This document shows positions 41,212-51,393 of a stretch of DNA of 64,000 bases, in pieces; positions within the stretch are counted from its first letter, which is position 1, and the number at the start of each line of letters is the position of its first letter. Source of the DNA: Dinghuibacter silviterrae (GTDB lineage Bacteria; Bacteroidota; Bacteroidia; Chitinophagales; Chitinophagaceae); contig NZ_SODV01000002.1 of assembly GCF_004366355.1 (NCBI RefSeq), positions 660,768-724,767 of the forward strand, in the 5' to 3' direction. Position numbers and translations under genes: made by a program. The notes under the pieces are model-generated. The model saw only the letters and a program-made list of their open reading frames with translations, ran no database searches and was not told the DNA's origin.

Positions 41212-42099
41212 ATGCAAACCCGTGAGCGCGTCGACCGGTTTCTGGAACGGTGGGGCAAGGCCCAGGACAAGGCCTCCGGCTTTCACGTATACCGGCTGGA
41301 CGATACGCCTGTGAGCGACCGCTCTCCGCTGATGCGCAGGGACTATTATAAGATTTCGTTGTTGCTGGAAGGGGCGGCCGTCATTGCCTTTGCGGACCGG
41401 ACCATCCCGATAAAGGGCGCGGCGCTGATCTTTAGCAACCCGATGATCCCTTATGCCTGGCAACGCGTGTCTGAAAAACAGACCGGCTACTTTTGCCTGT
41501 TTACCGAGGCCTTTCTGAACAACCAGGTCAGGAATGAAAGCCCCGCCGGGTCGTCTTTTTTCAGGGCACAGGGCGACCACGTCCTTTTCCCCGATCCATT
41601 AGCCGCGGAAAGGATCGCCGCTGTCTTCGGGATGATGTTACAGGAAGTGGAGGGTGTCTACGCGTACAAGTATGACGTGTTGCGAAGCCACGTCCAGTTG
41701 CTGATCCACGAGGCCCATAAAATGACGCCCCCGGTCGACGCGTACACACCGACCACCTCCGCCGACCGGATCACCGAGGTGTTTCTGACGCTGCTGGCGC
41801 GCCAGTTCCCCATCGCCTCCACGCACGACCGGATCCGGATCAAAACGGCCGCCGGTTTTGCAGAACAACTGTCCGTTCACGTCAACCACCTCAACAAATC
41901 GGTCAAAGCCGTGACCGGCAAAACGACCACCGAATGGATCGTGGAGCACATCGTCAAAGAAGCCAAGGCACTTTTGCAGCACACGACGTGGGATGTGGCG
42001 GAAATCGGCTACTGCCTGGGGTTTGCGCACGCGACGAATTTTTCTATTTTCTTTAAAAAAATGGTGGGGGAGACCCCCCACCATTTCCGGCAAAAATAA
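41212..42099 (+). CDS. AraC family transcriptional regulator (soluble, cupin-type)
   Basis: A 295-residue regulator with a small cupin-like sensor domain in residues 20-170 (YYKISLLLEGAAVIAFADRT, GAALIFSNPMIPYAWQRVSE) and an AraC HTH domain from about 195 (FAEQLSVHVNHLNKSVKAVT, TWDVAEIGYCLGFAHATNFS, FFKKMVGETPHHFRQK). It probably controls the SDR gene just upstream. Its last codons (42055-42086) carry a 12-bp hairpin that reads as a terminator for the convergent GH5 gene, which ends 3 bp away. The residues encoded there (MVGETPHHF) are the conserved AraC tail. Confidence 0.93.
   Translation: MQTRERVDRFLERWGKAQDKASGFHVYRLDDTPVSDRSPLMRRDYYKISLLLEGAAVIAFADRTIPIKGAALIFSNPMIPYAWQRVSEKQTGYFCLFTEAFLNNQVRNESPAGSSFFRAQGDHVLFPDPLAAERIAAVFGMMLQEVEGVYAYKYDVLRSHVQLLIHEAHKMTPPVDAYTPTTSADRITEVFLTLLARQFPIASTHDRIRIKTAAGFAEQLSVHVNHLNKSVKAVTGKTTTEWIVEHIVKEAKALLQHTTWDVAEIGYCLGFAHATNFSIFFKKMVGETPHHFRQK
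42055..42086 (-). terminator. Terminator of the GH5 gene embedded in the AraC coding sequence
   Basis: On the minus strand AAATGGTGGGGG-GTCT-CCCCCACCATTT is a perfect 12-bp stem that runs into seven T. It lies 16 bp downstream of the GH5 stop and entirely inside the 3' end of the convergent AraC gene. Confidence 0.82.
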
Positions 42100-42101
42100 A
42101 C

Positions 42102-43577
42102 CTACAGCGCGGTGATCTGCCACTGCTGATTCCTCCCCCCGTTGCTTGGCCATTGAATAATGTCCGCGCCGTTTGCCGTGGAGGCGCCGCTGACGTCCAC
42201 CACCTGGCCGCTGTTCTCGTTGATCAGCTTGTAGTAACCGAAGCCGATGTCGATGACCTGCCATTTTTGATTCGAGCCACCGTTGGATGACCATTGAATA
42301 ATGGAGGCACCGTTGGTGGTCGAGGCGCCGTTGACGTCCAGCAACAGCGAACTGTTATGATTGACAAGGTTGAAATAGCCGCTACCCTGGCTGGTGAACG
42401 ACCATTGCTGGTTGTTGCCGCCCCAATACGACCATTGGTCGGCGATGGCCCCCGCGGTCGTGGACTGGTTATAGATTTCCAGCGCATCACCGCTGTTGCG
42501 GTTGAGGATCTCATAGTACGTGCCCGACGTAAAAGAGCCGTACGGTTGCGTAATGCTGGTATTGCCCCAGGCGTATTGGATACGGCTCAGCCCGCTGCTA
42601 TTGCTGACGGACACCGTGCTCCCGGAAAGCGTCAGCAGGCTGTAGGAATCACCCGAGCGCAGGCCCGGCCAGTAAATGCCCCCCATACCGCTTGCCCTGA
42701 GCTGGTTGGTGACCCCTTGCAGGTAGGCGATGTCCCTGTTGGTACCCGGTGACCCGAGAAAATTGTCCCCGGTGTTCATGGGGGCGCCAAACTCGGTCAT
42801 GATCGTCCGTGTGGGGTAGCTGATGCCCTGGAGCGAGTTTTCCCAGTCGGCGGACGTGGTCAGACTGTTGTTAAACCAGGTATAGTTATGATAGGATAAC
42901 AGACAACCGGTCAGCCTGGAATCGGCACCGACGTCATTGACGTCGGTCGCATAGCCGGCACCGTCACACAAGACCCGGCCCGCGGGGATTGAGGAATAGT
43001 TGGACAAAAAGGTCGCGTACAAATTGGTCAGGTTGGACACCGAATACCCGTGCGGCTCGTTGAATACCTCGAAATACACGGCGGAGGTGCTCCCGTATTT
43101 ATTCACCACGGTCTGCCACATGTTCCAGAAGTCGGTCGTGTTGGCCACGGTACCGGTGCCGCTGGGGACATCCCAATACCCCAGGACGACGTTCATACCC
43201 TTGGACACCGCGGCGTCGATGGCGCCCGTATAGGCGCTCCACCAGCCGCTCAGGACCGTATAGGTATTGATGGGGATGCGGATCGTATTGGCCCCCTGTT
43301 GCTGGAAAGCCGCGAGGATGGTATTCGCCTTCGATTGGGTGGTGGCGTAGCTGTCCGTCGACGTCAGCCCGGTGGGGACTACATTTCCGGTCGAAAAGTT
43401 GTCGTTGGGGTCCGCCCAGTTCAATCCTTTGTAACCGGACGCAGCGGAGGCAAAGGTGCCGGTGTTTTGGAGCGGCGTGCTTTTGGTAAGGGCATTTTTT
43501 TGGCAGGAAAAAAATAAGATGGAGGCCAGCAGGCATAGGCCTCCCATACCCGCTGCCGGGCAAAGCAATCGTTTCAT
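42102..43577 (-). CDS. GH5-type cellulase-like lipoprotein with C-terminal ricin-type lectin
   Basis: A 491-residue lipoprotein: lipobox LFFSC (Cys25), then a GH5-like (beta/alpha)8 domain about 48-350 with INYT-type strand ends, acid/base Glu174 (YFEVFNEPHG) and nucleophile Glu262 (IMTEFGAPMNTG), then a ricin-type beta-trefoil about 355-491 with three QxW repeats (NNQQWSF, SNQKWQV, RNQQWQI). It should cleave a beta-1,4-glucan or mannan at the cell surface, held on substrate by the lectin. The ATG at 43577 gives the lipoprotein signal; the longer frame to 43691 lacks it. No SusCD genes are adjacent. Confidence 0.93.
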   Translation of the reverse strand: MKRLLCPAAGMGGLCLLASILFFSCQKNALTKSTPLQNTGTFASAASGYKGLNWADPNDNFSTGNVVPTGLTSTDSYATTQSKANTILAAFQQQGANTIRIPINTYTVLSGWWSAYTGAIDAAVSKGMNVVLGYWDVPSGTGTVANTTDFWNMWQTVVNKYGSTSAVYFEVFNEPHGYSVSNLTNLYATFLSNYSSIPAGRVLCDGAGYATDVNDVGADSRLTGCLLSYHNYTWFNNSLTTSADWENSLQGISYPTRTIMTEFGAPMNTGDNFLGSPGTNRDIAYLQGVTNQLRASGMGGIYWPGLRSGDSYSLLTLSGSTVSVSNSSGLSRIQYAWGNTSITQPYGSFTSGTYYEILNRNSGDALEIYNQSTTAGAIADQWSYWGGNNQQWSFTSQGSGYFNLVNHNSSLLLDVNGASTTNGASIIQWSSNGGSNQKWQVIDIGFGYYKLINENSGQVVDVSGASTANGADIIQWPSNGGRNQQWQITAL

Positions 43578-43661
43578 ATACTTATTTGGGTTTTTTGGTT
43601 GGCCCAAAATACGCTGTGGGGTGGGGGGCCATAGGGGGTAAATCGGCGAAAAACAGGGGGT

Positions 43662-43694
43662 AAAATAGAAAAGGTGGGCACTGTGGCCCACCTT
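43662..43694 (-). terminator. Terminator downstream of katG
   Basis: A 9-bp perfect stem AAGGTGGGC / GCCCACCTT with a 6-nt loop, then TTTTCTATTTT on the minus strand, 26 bp after the katG stop. It separates katG from the GH5 gene on the same strand. Confidence 0.8.
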
Positions 43695-43720
43695 AATATA
43701 TCCAACCCATGTCCAAACGA

Positions 43721-45931
<2,211 letters not shown>

Positions 45932-45935
45932 TCAT

Positions 45936-45954
45936 CAAAAGTATTGAACTTTTG
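45936..45954 (-). promoter_or_regulatory. katG -7 box inside a small palindrome
   Basis: CAAAAGT-ATTGA-ACTTTTG is a perfect 7-bp inverted repeat. Its left arm, on the minus strand, contains TACTTTTG (45943-45936), an exact TAnnTTTG box, 22 bp before the katG ATG. The palindrome could be an operator that covers the promoter. Confidence 0.5.
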
Positions 45955-45976
45955 TTACGGTGTTGATAGATGCTAT

Positions 45977-46981
45977 TTATGGGCGATAGAGCGTGTCATT
46001 GGATCCATCTAATGCCTTTTCAAGCTCCGCCCCATTCACATCGCTGGCAACAATCCTCCCTTTCGGGTCGATCAGGAAATTCGTGGGCGACGTTTCTACG
46101 TCGTATTTGACGGCTACAGGATTGTCCGCGAGTTTTAAGGGAGCCAGTTGCAGCCAGGGAAGGTTGTCCACCGCGGTCTGCCAGGTTTGCCTGGTTTTTT
46201 GCCCGTCCAGCGAAATGCCGATGATCGTGAGATTTCTATACTGATGATAGGTTTTTAATAGTTCCTGGTTTTCCTTTTGGCTGGCGCTGTTCCACGAGCT
46301 CCAGAATTCCAGCAGGACATAATGGCCGCTAAAGTCTTTTAAGGATACCGGGTTTCCGTTCCGGTCTTTCTGCCGGAAAGAGGGGGCGTATTTGCCCACG
46401 GCTACCCGTTCTTTCCTTTCGATATTTTTCAGGACAATTTTCCCATAGGTACATTTCTGGACGGTTGCCGTCAGGCTGTTGTAGAGGTACTTTAGGGTAT
46501 CCAGGGGAAAATGGTGAAAAGAGAGGAGGTAGGCACTTGCGTAGGAATTGGGGTATTGCTCCACAAAACGGGGAAGGGCATTTTGCTCGCGGAACGCGGC
46601 AAAGTCCATTTGGGTCTTGGAGCCGGTAAACCGGCCGTCCTTAAAATCGGACGTATCCAATACGACCTCCATAGCACCGGGCTCTAAAAAGAAAAGGACG
46701 GCATTTTTCCCGTCTGCCTTGGTGATCCTTTTATCATCGTCCGGCAGCGACTTTTCCACGGTCGTCAGGAAAGCGATGGCGGGCCCGCCGGTACGTCCCG
46801 TAAAGCGAAAGTGGCCGTCGGTTATGAGGGCGCTATCATTTCTGTATTCCCCTTTCCCGCCGGCATACCGCATGTAGATAAACCCATCGTTTTTTCCTTT
46901 AAGGGTACCCTCCAGGGAGAATCGATGCTGTTGGGCAGAAGCGAAGATTACGGTAAAAAGAAGTACAAATGTCATTTTCAT
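45977..46981 (-). CDS. Thioredoxin-fold (TlpA/AhpC-TSA) protein with DUF4369, lacking the CxxC motif
   Basis: A 334-residue exported protein: signal peptide (MKMTFVLLFTVIFASAQ), DUF4369-like beta domain (residues 22-115: FSLEGTLKGKNDGFIYMRYA, DGHFRFTGRTGGPAIAFL), a helical linker and a C-terminal thioredoxin-like domain (YAPSFRQKDRNGNPVSLKDF, HYVLLEFWSSWNSASQKENQ, SPTNFLIDPKGRIVASDVNG). In active relatives the helix starts W-C-x-x-C; here it reads W-N-S-A-S, so both redox cysteines are gone, while the cis-Pro (TSPTNF) remains. A disulphide reductase function is therefore unlikely; binding is more likely. ATG 46981 preferred over 46990. Possibly its own transcript. Confidence 0.85.
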   Translation of the reverse strand: MKMTFVLLFTVIFASAQQHRFSLEGTLKGKNDGFIYMRYAGGKGEYRNDSALITDGHFRFTGRTGGPAIAFLTTVEKSLPDDDKRITKADGKNAVLFFLEPGAMEVVLDTSDFKDGRFTGSKTQMDFAAFREQNALPRFVEQYPNSYASAYLLSFHHFPLDTLKYLYNSLTATVQKCTYGKIVLKNIERKERVAVGKYAPSFRQKDRNGNPVSLKDFSGHYVLLEFWSSWNSASQKENQELLKTYHQYRNLTIIGISLDGQKTRQTWQTAVDNLPWLQLAPLKLADNPVAVKYDVETSPTNFLIDPKGRIVASDVNGAELEKALDGSNDTLYRP

Positions 46982-47078
46982 ATCTGGCATGCATTAGTGT
47001 AGGCGCTAAACTCTGGCGAATAGCGTGCGCCGGCAATGGCAGATTCAACCGAAAAGATGGAATATTCCCCAAAAGGGC

Positions 47079-47106
47079 TTGATAGTGCTCTAAAATGTTA
47101 TATTTG
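47079..47106 (+). promoter_or_regulatory. Promoter of the RRM-protein gene
   Basis: TTG (47079-47081), 17 bp, TATATTTG (47099-47106), an exact TAnnTTTG box. It ends only 4 bp before the ATG at 47111, so transcription starts close to the start codon. Confidence 0.55.
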
Positions 47107-47110
47107 CCTA

Positions 47111-47368
47111 ATGCGAATGACAATTTCCGGACTGCCGCGCGACTTTGACAAGTATGACCTTCAGCGACTGTTTGGCCCTTACGGTTGGGTCGACTACGCC
47201 AAAATTTTTATTGACCCCATTACAGGTAATAATTCCGGTAAAGGAATGGTAGAAATGAAGCGGGATGACCAGGCAAAGCAGGCCATGGCGGCGTTGCAGG
47301 GGAAAGTACTGGCCACGAATCCGCTGAACATCAAAGAGGCCAAGGACCGGCCGGCCAATAACCGGTGA
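47111..47368 (+). CDS. Small RNA-binding protein with one RRM domain
   Basis: An 85-residue protein consisting of one RNA recognition motif: strand 1 MTISGLPRDFD, helix YDLQRLFGPYG, the loop and RNP-1-like strand NSGKGMVEMK (usual consensus KGFGFVEM), helix DDQAKQAMAALQG, last strand NPLNIKEAKD. Such single-RRM proteins are common in Bacteroidota and Cyanobacteria and bind mRNA, often induced by cold or stress. The aromatic residues of RNP-1 are partly replaced (Met-Val), so affinity may be lower. A promoter box directly before the ATG makes upstream starts (47036) unlikely; ATG 47117 is possible. Monocistronic by context. Confidence 0.85.
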   Translation: MRMTISGLPRDFDKYDLQRLFGPYGWVDYAKIFIDPITGNNSGKGMVEMKRDDQAKQAMAALQGKVLATNPLNIKEAKDRPANNR

Positions 47369-47394
47369 TGGCCGAAATTGTATAAAATATGTCA

Positions 47395-47425
47395 TTTGTG
47401 CCATCCTGGCAAGGCCCTACCTTTG
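47395..47425 (+). promoter_or_regulatory. Consensus Bacteroidota promoter of the GlxA-gap operon
   Basis: TTTG (47395-47398), 19 bp, TACCTTTG (47418-47425): both boxes match the consensus exactly with ideal spacing. The ATG at 47444 lies 18 bp after the -7 box. Confidence 0.75.
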
Positions 47426-47443
47426 CTGTAATTATTAGCGGCC

Positions 47444-48451
47444 ATGTCAAAGGAAGCCCCAAAGCTGATCGTAGTCATCCCAATGCCCGACATTTTCCTC
47501 CTGGATATAGCGGGTCCCTGCGATGTGTTTATGTCGGCGAACAGGGTTCTGAATGAAAATCCCGGGATGGGGGCAGGAGGGTATGAACTTTTACTGGCCT
47601 CCCCGGTCGATACCAAAAAAGTGGTGACCAAAAGCGGCGTCGAAATCGGATGCCCCGCGCTGGTATCGGAGATCGACCGCCCTATAGATACCCTGATCGT
47701 CGCCGGTTTTTCCAGGATGCGCTTCCAAAGCGGACACCCTTTTTTCCACTGGCTGAAAAAGACTTATCCGAAAGTACGTCGCATCGGATCTGTTTGCATA
47801 GGGACGATAGCCCTGGCGGAAGCGGGTATTTTGGACGGCAAAAATGCCACGACCCACTGGGAATTCAGCCAGGAGTTCCAGTACCGGTATCCCGCCATCA
47901 AGGTAGACACAAACCCTTTTTATACGCGTGACGGGAATGTATACACCTCCGGTGGGGTATCGTCCGGCATCGACCTGGCGCTGGCCCTTGTGGAAGAAGA
48001 CTATGGGCGTGAGGTCGCCCTGAGCGCGGCCCGGAAACTGGTGCTGCCGCTAAAACGACCGGGATTCCAGTCCCAGTTCAGCACGTTGCTCCAGGTCCAC
48101 AGCCTTGAAAACTCGATCGCCGGCAGGCTTCATCCCTGGCTGATCCGGCACCTCGCCGAAGCGCTCAGCGTCGAACAACTCGCCGAACGCTGCAACATGA
48201 GCGTGCGCAATTTTAACCGTGTATTTCAGAAAGAAACAGGTCTGACGCCCGCCAAATTCGTGGAAAAACTTCGCATCGAAGTCGCCCGGAAATACCTTGA
48301 AGACAGCGACCTCACCATGGATCAGATCGCCGAAAAATGTGGTCTCGGTGGCCTCGTATCCATGCGCCGCACGTTCATGCGGCATATAGATATATCCCCC
48401 AGTGATTATCGCCGGTCCTTCAGAACGTCACTTCACACTTTAGAAATATAA
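47444..48451 (+). CDS. GlxA family transcriptional regulator (DJ-1/PfpI domain plus AraC HTH)
   Basis: A 335-residue regulator: DJ-1/PfpI-like amidotransferase fold in residues 8-200 (FLLDIAGPCDVFMSANRVLN, IGSVCIGTIALAEAG with a cysteine at the nucleophile elbow, ATTHWEF, VYTSGGVSSGIDLALALVEE) and an AraC HTH domain at the C-terminus (LAERCNMSVRNFNRVFQKET, QIAEKCGLGGLVSMRRTFM). The first domain acts as a ligand sensor, not as an enzyme. The gene is followed by GAPDH after 4 bp, which implies co-transcription. Expression starts from the consensus promoter upstream. The ligand is unknown. Confidence 0.93.
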   Translation: MSKEAPKLIVVIPMPDIFLLDIAGPCDVFMSANRVLNENPGMGAGGYELLLASPVDTKKVVTKSGVEIGCPALVSEIDRPIDTLIVAGFSRMRFQSGHPFFHWLKKTYPKVRRIGSVCIGTIALAEAGILDGKNATTHWEFSQEFQYRYPAIKVDTNPFYTRDGNVYTSGGVSSGIDLALALVEEDYGREVALSAARKLVLPLKRPGFQSQFSTLLQVHSLENSIAGRLHPWLIRHLAEALSVEQLAERCNMSVRNFNRVFQKETGLTPAKFVEKLRIEVARKYLEDSDLTMDQIAEKCGLGGLVSMRRTFMRHIDISPSDYRRSFRTSLHTLEI

Positions 48452-48455
48452 CACC

Positions 48456-49439
48456 ATGAAAGTAGCCATCAATGGATTCGGCCGGATAGGCCGGATGACC
48501 CTGCGCGCCCTGTTGGATAAAAAGGAAGTACAGGTAGCCGCCATCAACGATCTCTCGGACAAAGGGCTCCTTACCCATCTTTTCAAATACGACACTTCCC
48601 ACGGGAAATTCCAGGGGACAGTCGTTCAACAAGACAACACCATCGTTGTCGACGGACATCCGATCATCCTCCTGAGTGAAAAAGACCCCGAAAAACTGCC
48701 CTGGGCCGATCTGGGCATAGACGTCGTCATTGAATCTACCGGCCGGTTTACAGACAGGGCCAAAGCACAACTGCACCTGGATGCCGGCGCTTCGAGGGTG
48801 CTCATCACTGCCCCTGCTACCGGTGGCGTAAAGACGATCGTGTCCGGTGTCAACAATGATTGGATAACAGAGGACGACCAGATCCTGTCTACTGCTTCCT
48901 GCACGACGAACTGTATCGCTCCTCTTTTATACCTTTTGGAAAAAGAATACGGCATTGCCTCCGGCTTTATGAGCACCATCCACGCTTTTACCATGGACCA
49001 GATGCTCCAGGACGGCCCCCACAAGGATTTTAGAAGGGCCCGCGCCGCCACTCAGTCCATCATACCCACCACCACCGGCGCGGCGCGCGCCATCGGAGAT
49101 GTATTGCCGATTTTGAAAGGTAAGCTGGACGGGTTCTCTTACCGGGTACCGGTGATCGACGGGTCCATAGCCGATATGTCCATTAACCTGGTCAAAAAGG
49201 CTTCCGCCGCGGACATCAATGCACTGTTCCGTGATCATGCTTCCCCGGTTTTGGAATATACCGAGGAGCCGCTTGTCTCTGCGGATATATTGGGGAATAC
49301 ACATTCGTCCATCGTCGACGGGACATTGACCCGCAGCATCGGTAACCTGGTAAAAGTCGTTGCCTGGTATGACAATGAAGTGGGCATATCCAACAGGTTG
49401 GCGGAATTAGCCGTGGAACTCGCGGGTGTGACGGCGTAG
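48456..49439 (+). CDS. gap: Type I glyceraldehyde-3-phosphate dehydrogenase
   Basis: A 327-residue dehydrogenase of the classic tetrameric kind: NAD-binding INGFGRIGR (residues 5-13), Asp32 at the ribose position (AINDLSD) that favours NAD, catalytic Cys149 in STASCTTNC and His176 (TIHAFTMDQ), and WYDNEVGISNRLAEL. The usual WYDNEWGYS is changed to DNEVGIS, and the T-N-D loop to T-M-D, so it is a diverged, perhaps secondary, GAPDH. It oxidises glyceraldehyde 3-phosphate in glycolysis. Coupling to a GlxA-type regulator suggests conditional expression rather than a constitutive role. A T-rich terminator follows 21 bp after the stop. Confidence 0.96.
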   Translation: MKVAINGFGRIGRMTLRALLDKKEVQVAAINDLSDKGLLTHLFKYDTSHGKFQGTVVQQDNTIVVDGHPIILLSEKDPEKLPWADLGIDVVIESTGRFTDRAKAQLHLDAGASRVLITAPATGGVKTIVSGVNNDWITEDDQILSTASCTTNCIAPLLYLLEKEYGIASGFMSTIHAFTMDQMLQDGPHKDFRRARAATQSIIPTTTGAARAIGDVLPILKGKLDGFSYRVPVIDGSIADMSINLVKKASAADINALFRDHASPVLEYTEEPLVSADILGNTHSSIVDGTLTRSIGNLVKVVAWYDNEVGISNRLAELAVELAGVTA

Positions 49440-49460
49440 CACCGCGCATGCCCGATAGTA

Positions 49461-49486
49461 AACCCCAACAATAGTTGGGGTTTTTT
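49461..49486 (+). terminator. Intrinsic terminator of the GlxA-gap operon
   Basis: A 9-bp perfect stem AACCCCAAC / GTTGGGGTT with loop AATA and a run of six T. It lies 21 bp after the gap stop. Confidence 0.92.
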
Positions 49487-49488
49487 AT

Positions 49489-49496
49489 TAGTTTTG
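49489..49496 (+). promoter_or_regulatory. -7 box upstream of the second sigma gene
   Basis: TAGTTTTG matches TAnnTTTG and starts 3 bp after the terminator of the preceding operon. A transcript starting about 6 bp later would exclude the TTG at 49494 as start codon of the sigma factor. Confidence 0.45.
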
Positions 49497-49526
49497 TCGG
49501 GTATCACAAAATTTCTGCTTATAGAC

Positions 49527-50132
49527 GTGCCGGAAGTGGCATCACATAATGAGAATGAACTGTTAAGGCTGATTGCAGCGGGTGATGAAGCCGCCTTTGA
49601 GCGGCTGTTCCATGCTTACGTGCCCCGTTTGCACCCGGTGATCGAAAAGGTGGTCGGGTCCGACATTGCGGCAAAAGACATCATTCAGGAAGTATTTCTG
49701 AGCCTTTGGCTTGACCGGCACAAGCTGGCGGACATCGAAGAACCCCGGAACTGGATCTTCCGGATCGCCTATAACCGCGCCTACCGGTACCTCAAGCGCC
49801 AGTTGGTGGCCCGGAAAGCAAACGAGGTCCTTCACCGGCGGCTGGAGGACACTGCGCCCAATGATACGGAAGAAAGCCTGGCATTTGCAGAAACGGTAAA
49901 GGCGATCCGGCAGGCCGTGCAGGCGCTGCCGGAGCAGGCGCGCAACATCTATATTTTAAGCCGGGAAAAAGGAATCAAAACTTCGGACATCGCGGCCGCT
50001 TTGAATATCACCCCGCAAAGCGTCAAAAACTCTCTGTACAGGTCGGGCCAGTTTATGAGGGGTTACCTCGCCAAAAAGGGCATCGTTGTCCCGTTGGTGC
50101 TGCTCACACATCATTTTTTTTATTTCCCGTGA
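49527..50132 (+). CDS. ECF sigma factor of the second FecR/SusC locus
   Basis: A sigma-70 family protein of about 201 residues: region 2 (LIAAGDEAAFERLFHAYVP, DIIQEVFLSLWLDRHKL, NWIFRIAYNRAYRYLKR) and region 4 (LPEQARNIYILSREKGIKTS, IAAALNITPQSVKNSLYRS), followed by a hydrophobic C-terminal tail (VVPLVLLTHHFFYF). No ATG start exists: GTG 49527 and GTG 49536 fit the family start (ASHNENELLRLIA), TTG 49494 lies inside the promoter box. It is followed by fecR, susC and susD on the same strand and should direct their expression together with FecR. No copy of the CTAGGWCC motif of the other locus was found here. Confidence 0.92.
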   Translation: MPEVASHNENELLRLIAAGDEAAFERLFHAYVPRLHPVIEKVVGSDIAAKDIIQEVFLSLWLDRHKLADIEEPRNWIFRIAYNRAYRYLKRQLVARKANEVLHRRLEDTAPNDTEESLAFAETVKAIRQAVQALPEQARNIYILSREKGIKTSDIAAALNITPQSVKNSLYRSGQFMRGYLAKKGIVVPLVLLTHHFFYFP

Positions 50133-50202
50133 GTACTTTTTGCCTTTTCGGCGAACGTATATAGAAAGGGGATGAAGAAATGATGAAGCGGCTGTTAATT
50201 TA

Positions 50203-51393
50203 ATGTCACGTGATATGGCCACTACAGACAGACTAACCTTTTTATTGGAGAAGATCAGGGCCTCCCAGGCCAGTGCGGAGGACGTGGAAGAATTGATAGG
50301 GCTGATCGATGCGGATGATACAGGTGTTATCGTCCGTAGCGTGAATGCTTTTCATGACGTGGAGGGCATGGCTCCGATGCCGTATGATATGGCGTATTGG
50401 AGGTCGGCGCTGCAGGAGGTGTTGGAAACGGGGAAGCGCCTGGAAGTGGAGGAAACGCCGGTGCGCCGGATGTCTTATCGCCGGTGGGTGGCAGTGGCGG
50501 CCAGCATCCTTATCCTTGCGGGCGTTGGGGCTTATTTCTTTTTTGGTCACAGACAACCCAGGCCCACGGCGGCGATCCTCAGGAATGATGTACCGCCGGG
50601 TGGCAACAAAGCGACACTGACACTGGCAAACGGCGCGACCATCCTTCTTGACAGCGCGGCAAACGGTGTACTGGCACAGCAGGGGGGCGCAAAAGTGCTC
50701 AAAACGGACAGTGGCCAATTGGCATACCACACGACAAATGAAAAACCGACGGAAATATTCTACAACACGCTGGCTACGCCCCGGGGAGGGCAGTACCAGC
50801 TGATGTTGCCCGACGGAAGCAAAGTATGGCTCAATGCAGCGTCCTCTATCCGGTACCCAACGGTGTTTTCAGGAGCGGATAGACAGGTGGAGATTACGGG
50901 AGAGGCTTATTTCGAGATCGCCGAAGATGCAAGCAAGCCCTTTAGCGTAAAGGTGGGTTCAAAAGAAGAGGTGTATGTTTTGGGGACCCGTTTCAATGTG
51001 AACGCCTACGATGATGAACCCGCCGTGCGGACCACGCTCCTTGAAGGCGCCGTAAAGGTATCGAAGGACGCTGCAACAGCCGTACTCAAACCCGGCCAGC
51101 AGGCCGAACTGGAGCCGGCGGGCGTTATGAGGCTCGTACCCGATCCGGACATTGAACAAACGATGGCGTGGAAGAACGGGTTATTTACTTTCAACGGGAC
51201 CGATATAAATACCATCATGAGGCAAATCTCCCGGTGGTACGACGTGGACATAACCTTTGAAGGAGACATAAAGGAAAAATTTCACTTGGAGATCAGCCGG
51301 AATACCAATGTTTCCAACGTCTTCAGGATATTGGAAACGACGGGCGGCGTACATTTCAAAATCAACGGTAAAAAGATACGGGTCACCCCATAA
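50203..51393 (+). CDS. FecR family anti-sigma factor of the second locus
   Basis: A 396-residue single-pass protein: cytoplasmic part residues 1-94, transmembrane helix 95-114, a stretch of about 60 residues with ILRNDVPPGGNKATLTLANG, FecR domain about 185-285 (TPRGGQYQLMLPDGSKVWLN, ASSIRYPTVFSG, GEAYFEIAEDASKPFSV) and DUF4974 about 320-395 (GLFTFNGTDINTIMRQISRW, FHLEISRNTNVSNVFRILET). It links the STN domain of the SusC receptor at 51495 with the upstream sigma factor. It is longer than the other FecR in the window because of an insert after the membrane helix. A hairpin follows at its stop codon. Confidence 0.95.
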   Translation: MSRDMATTDRLTFLLEKIRASQASAEDVEELIGLIDADDTGVIVRSVNAFHDVEGMAPMPYDMAYWRSALQEVLETGKRLEVEETPVRRMSYRRWVAVAASILILAGVGAYFFFGHRQPRPTAAILRNDVPPGGNKATLTLANGATILLDSAANGVLAQQGGAKVLKTDSGQLAYHTTNEKPTEIFYNTLATPRGGQYQLMLPDGSKVWLNAASSIRYPTVFSGADRQVEITGEAYFEIAEDASKPFSVKVGSKEEVYVLGTRFNVNAYDDEPAVRTTLLEGAVKVSKDAATAVLKPGQQAELEPAGVMRLVPDPDIEQTMAWKNGLFTFNGTDINTIMRQISRWYDVDITFEGDIKEKFHLEISRNTNVSNVFRILETTGGVHFKINGKKIRVTP

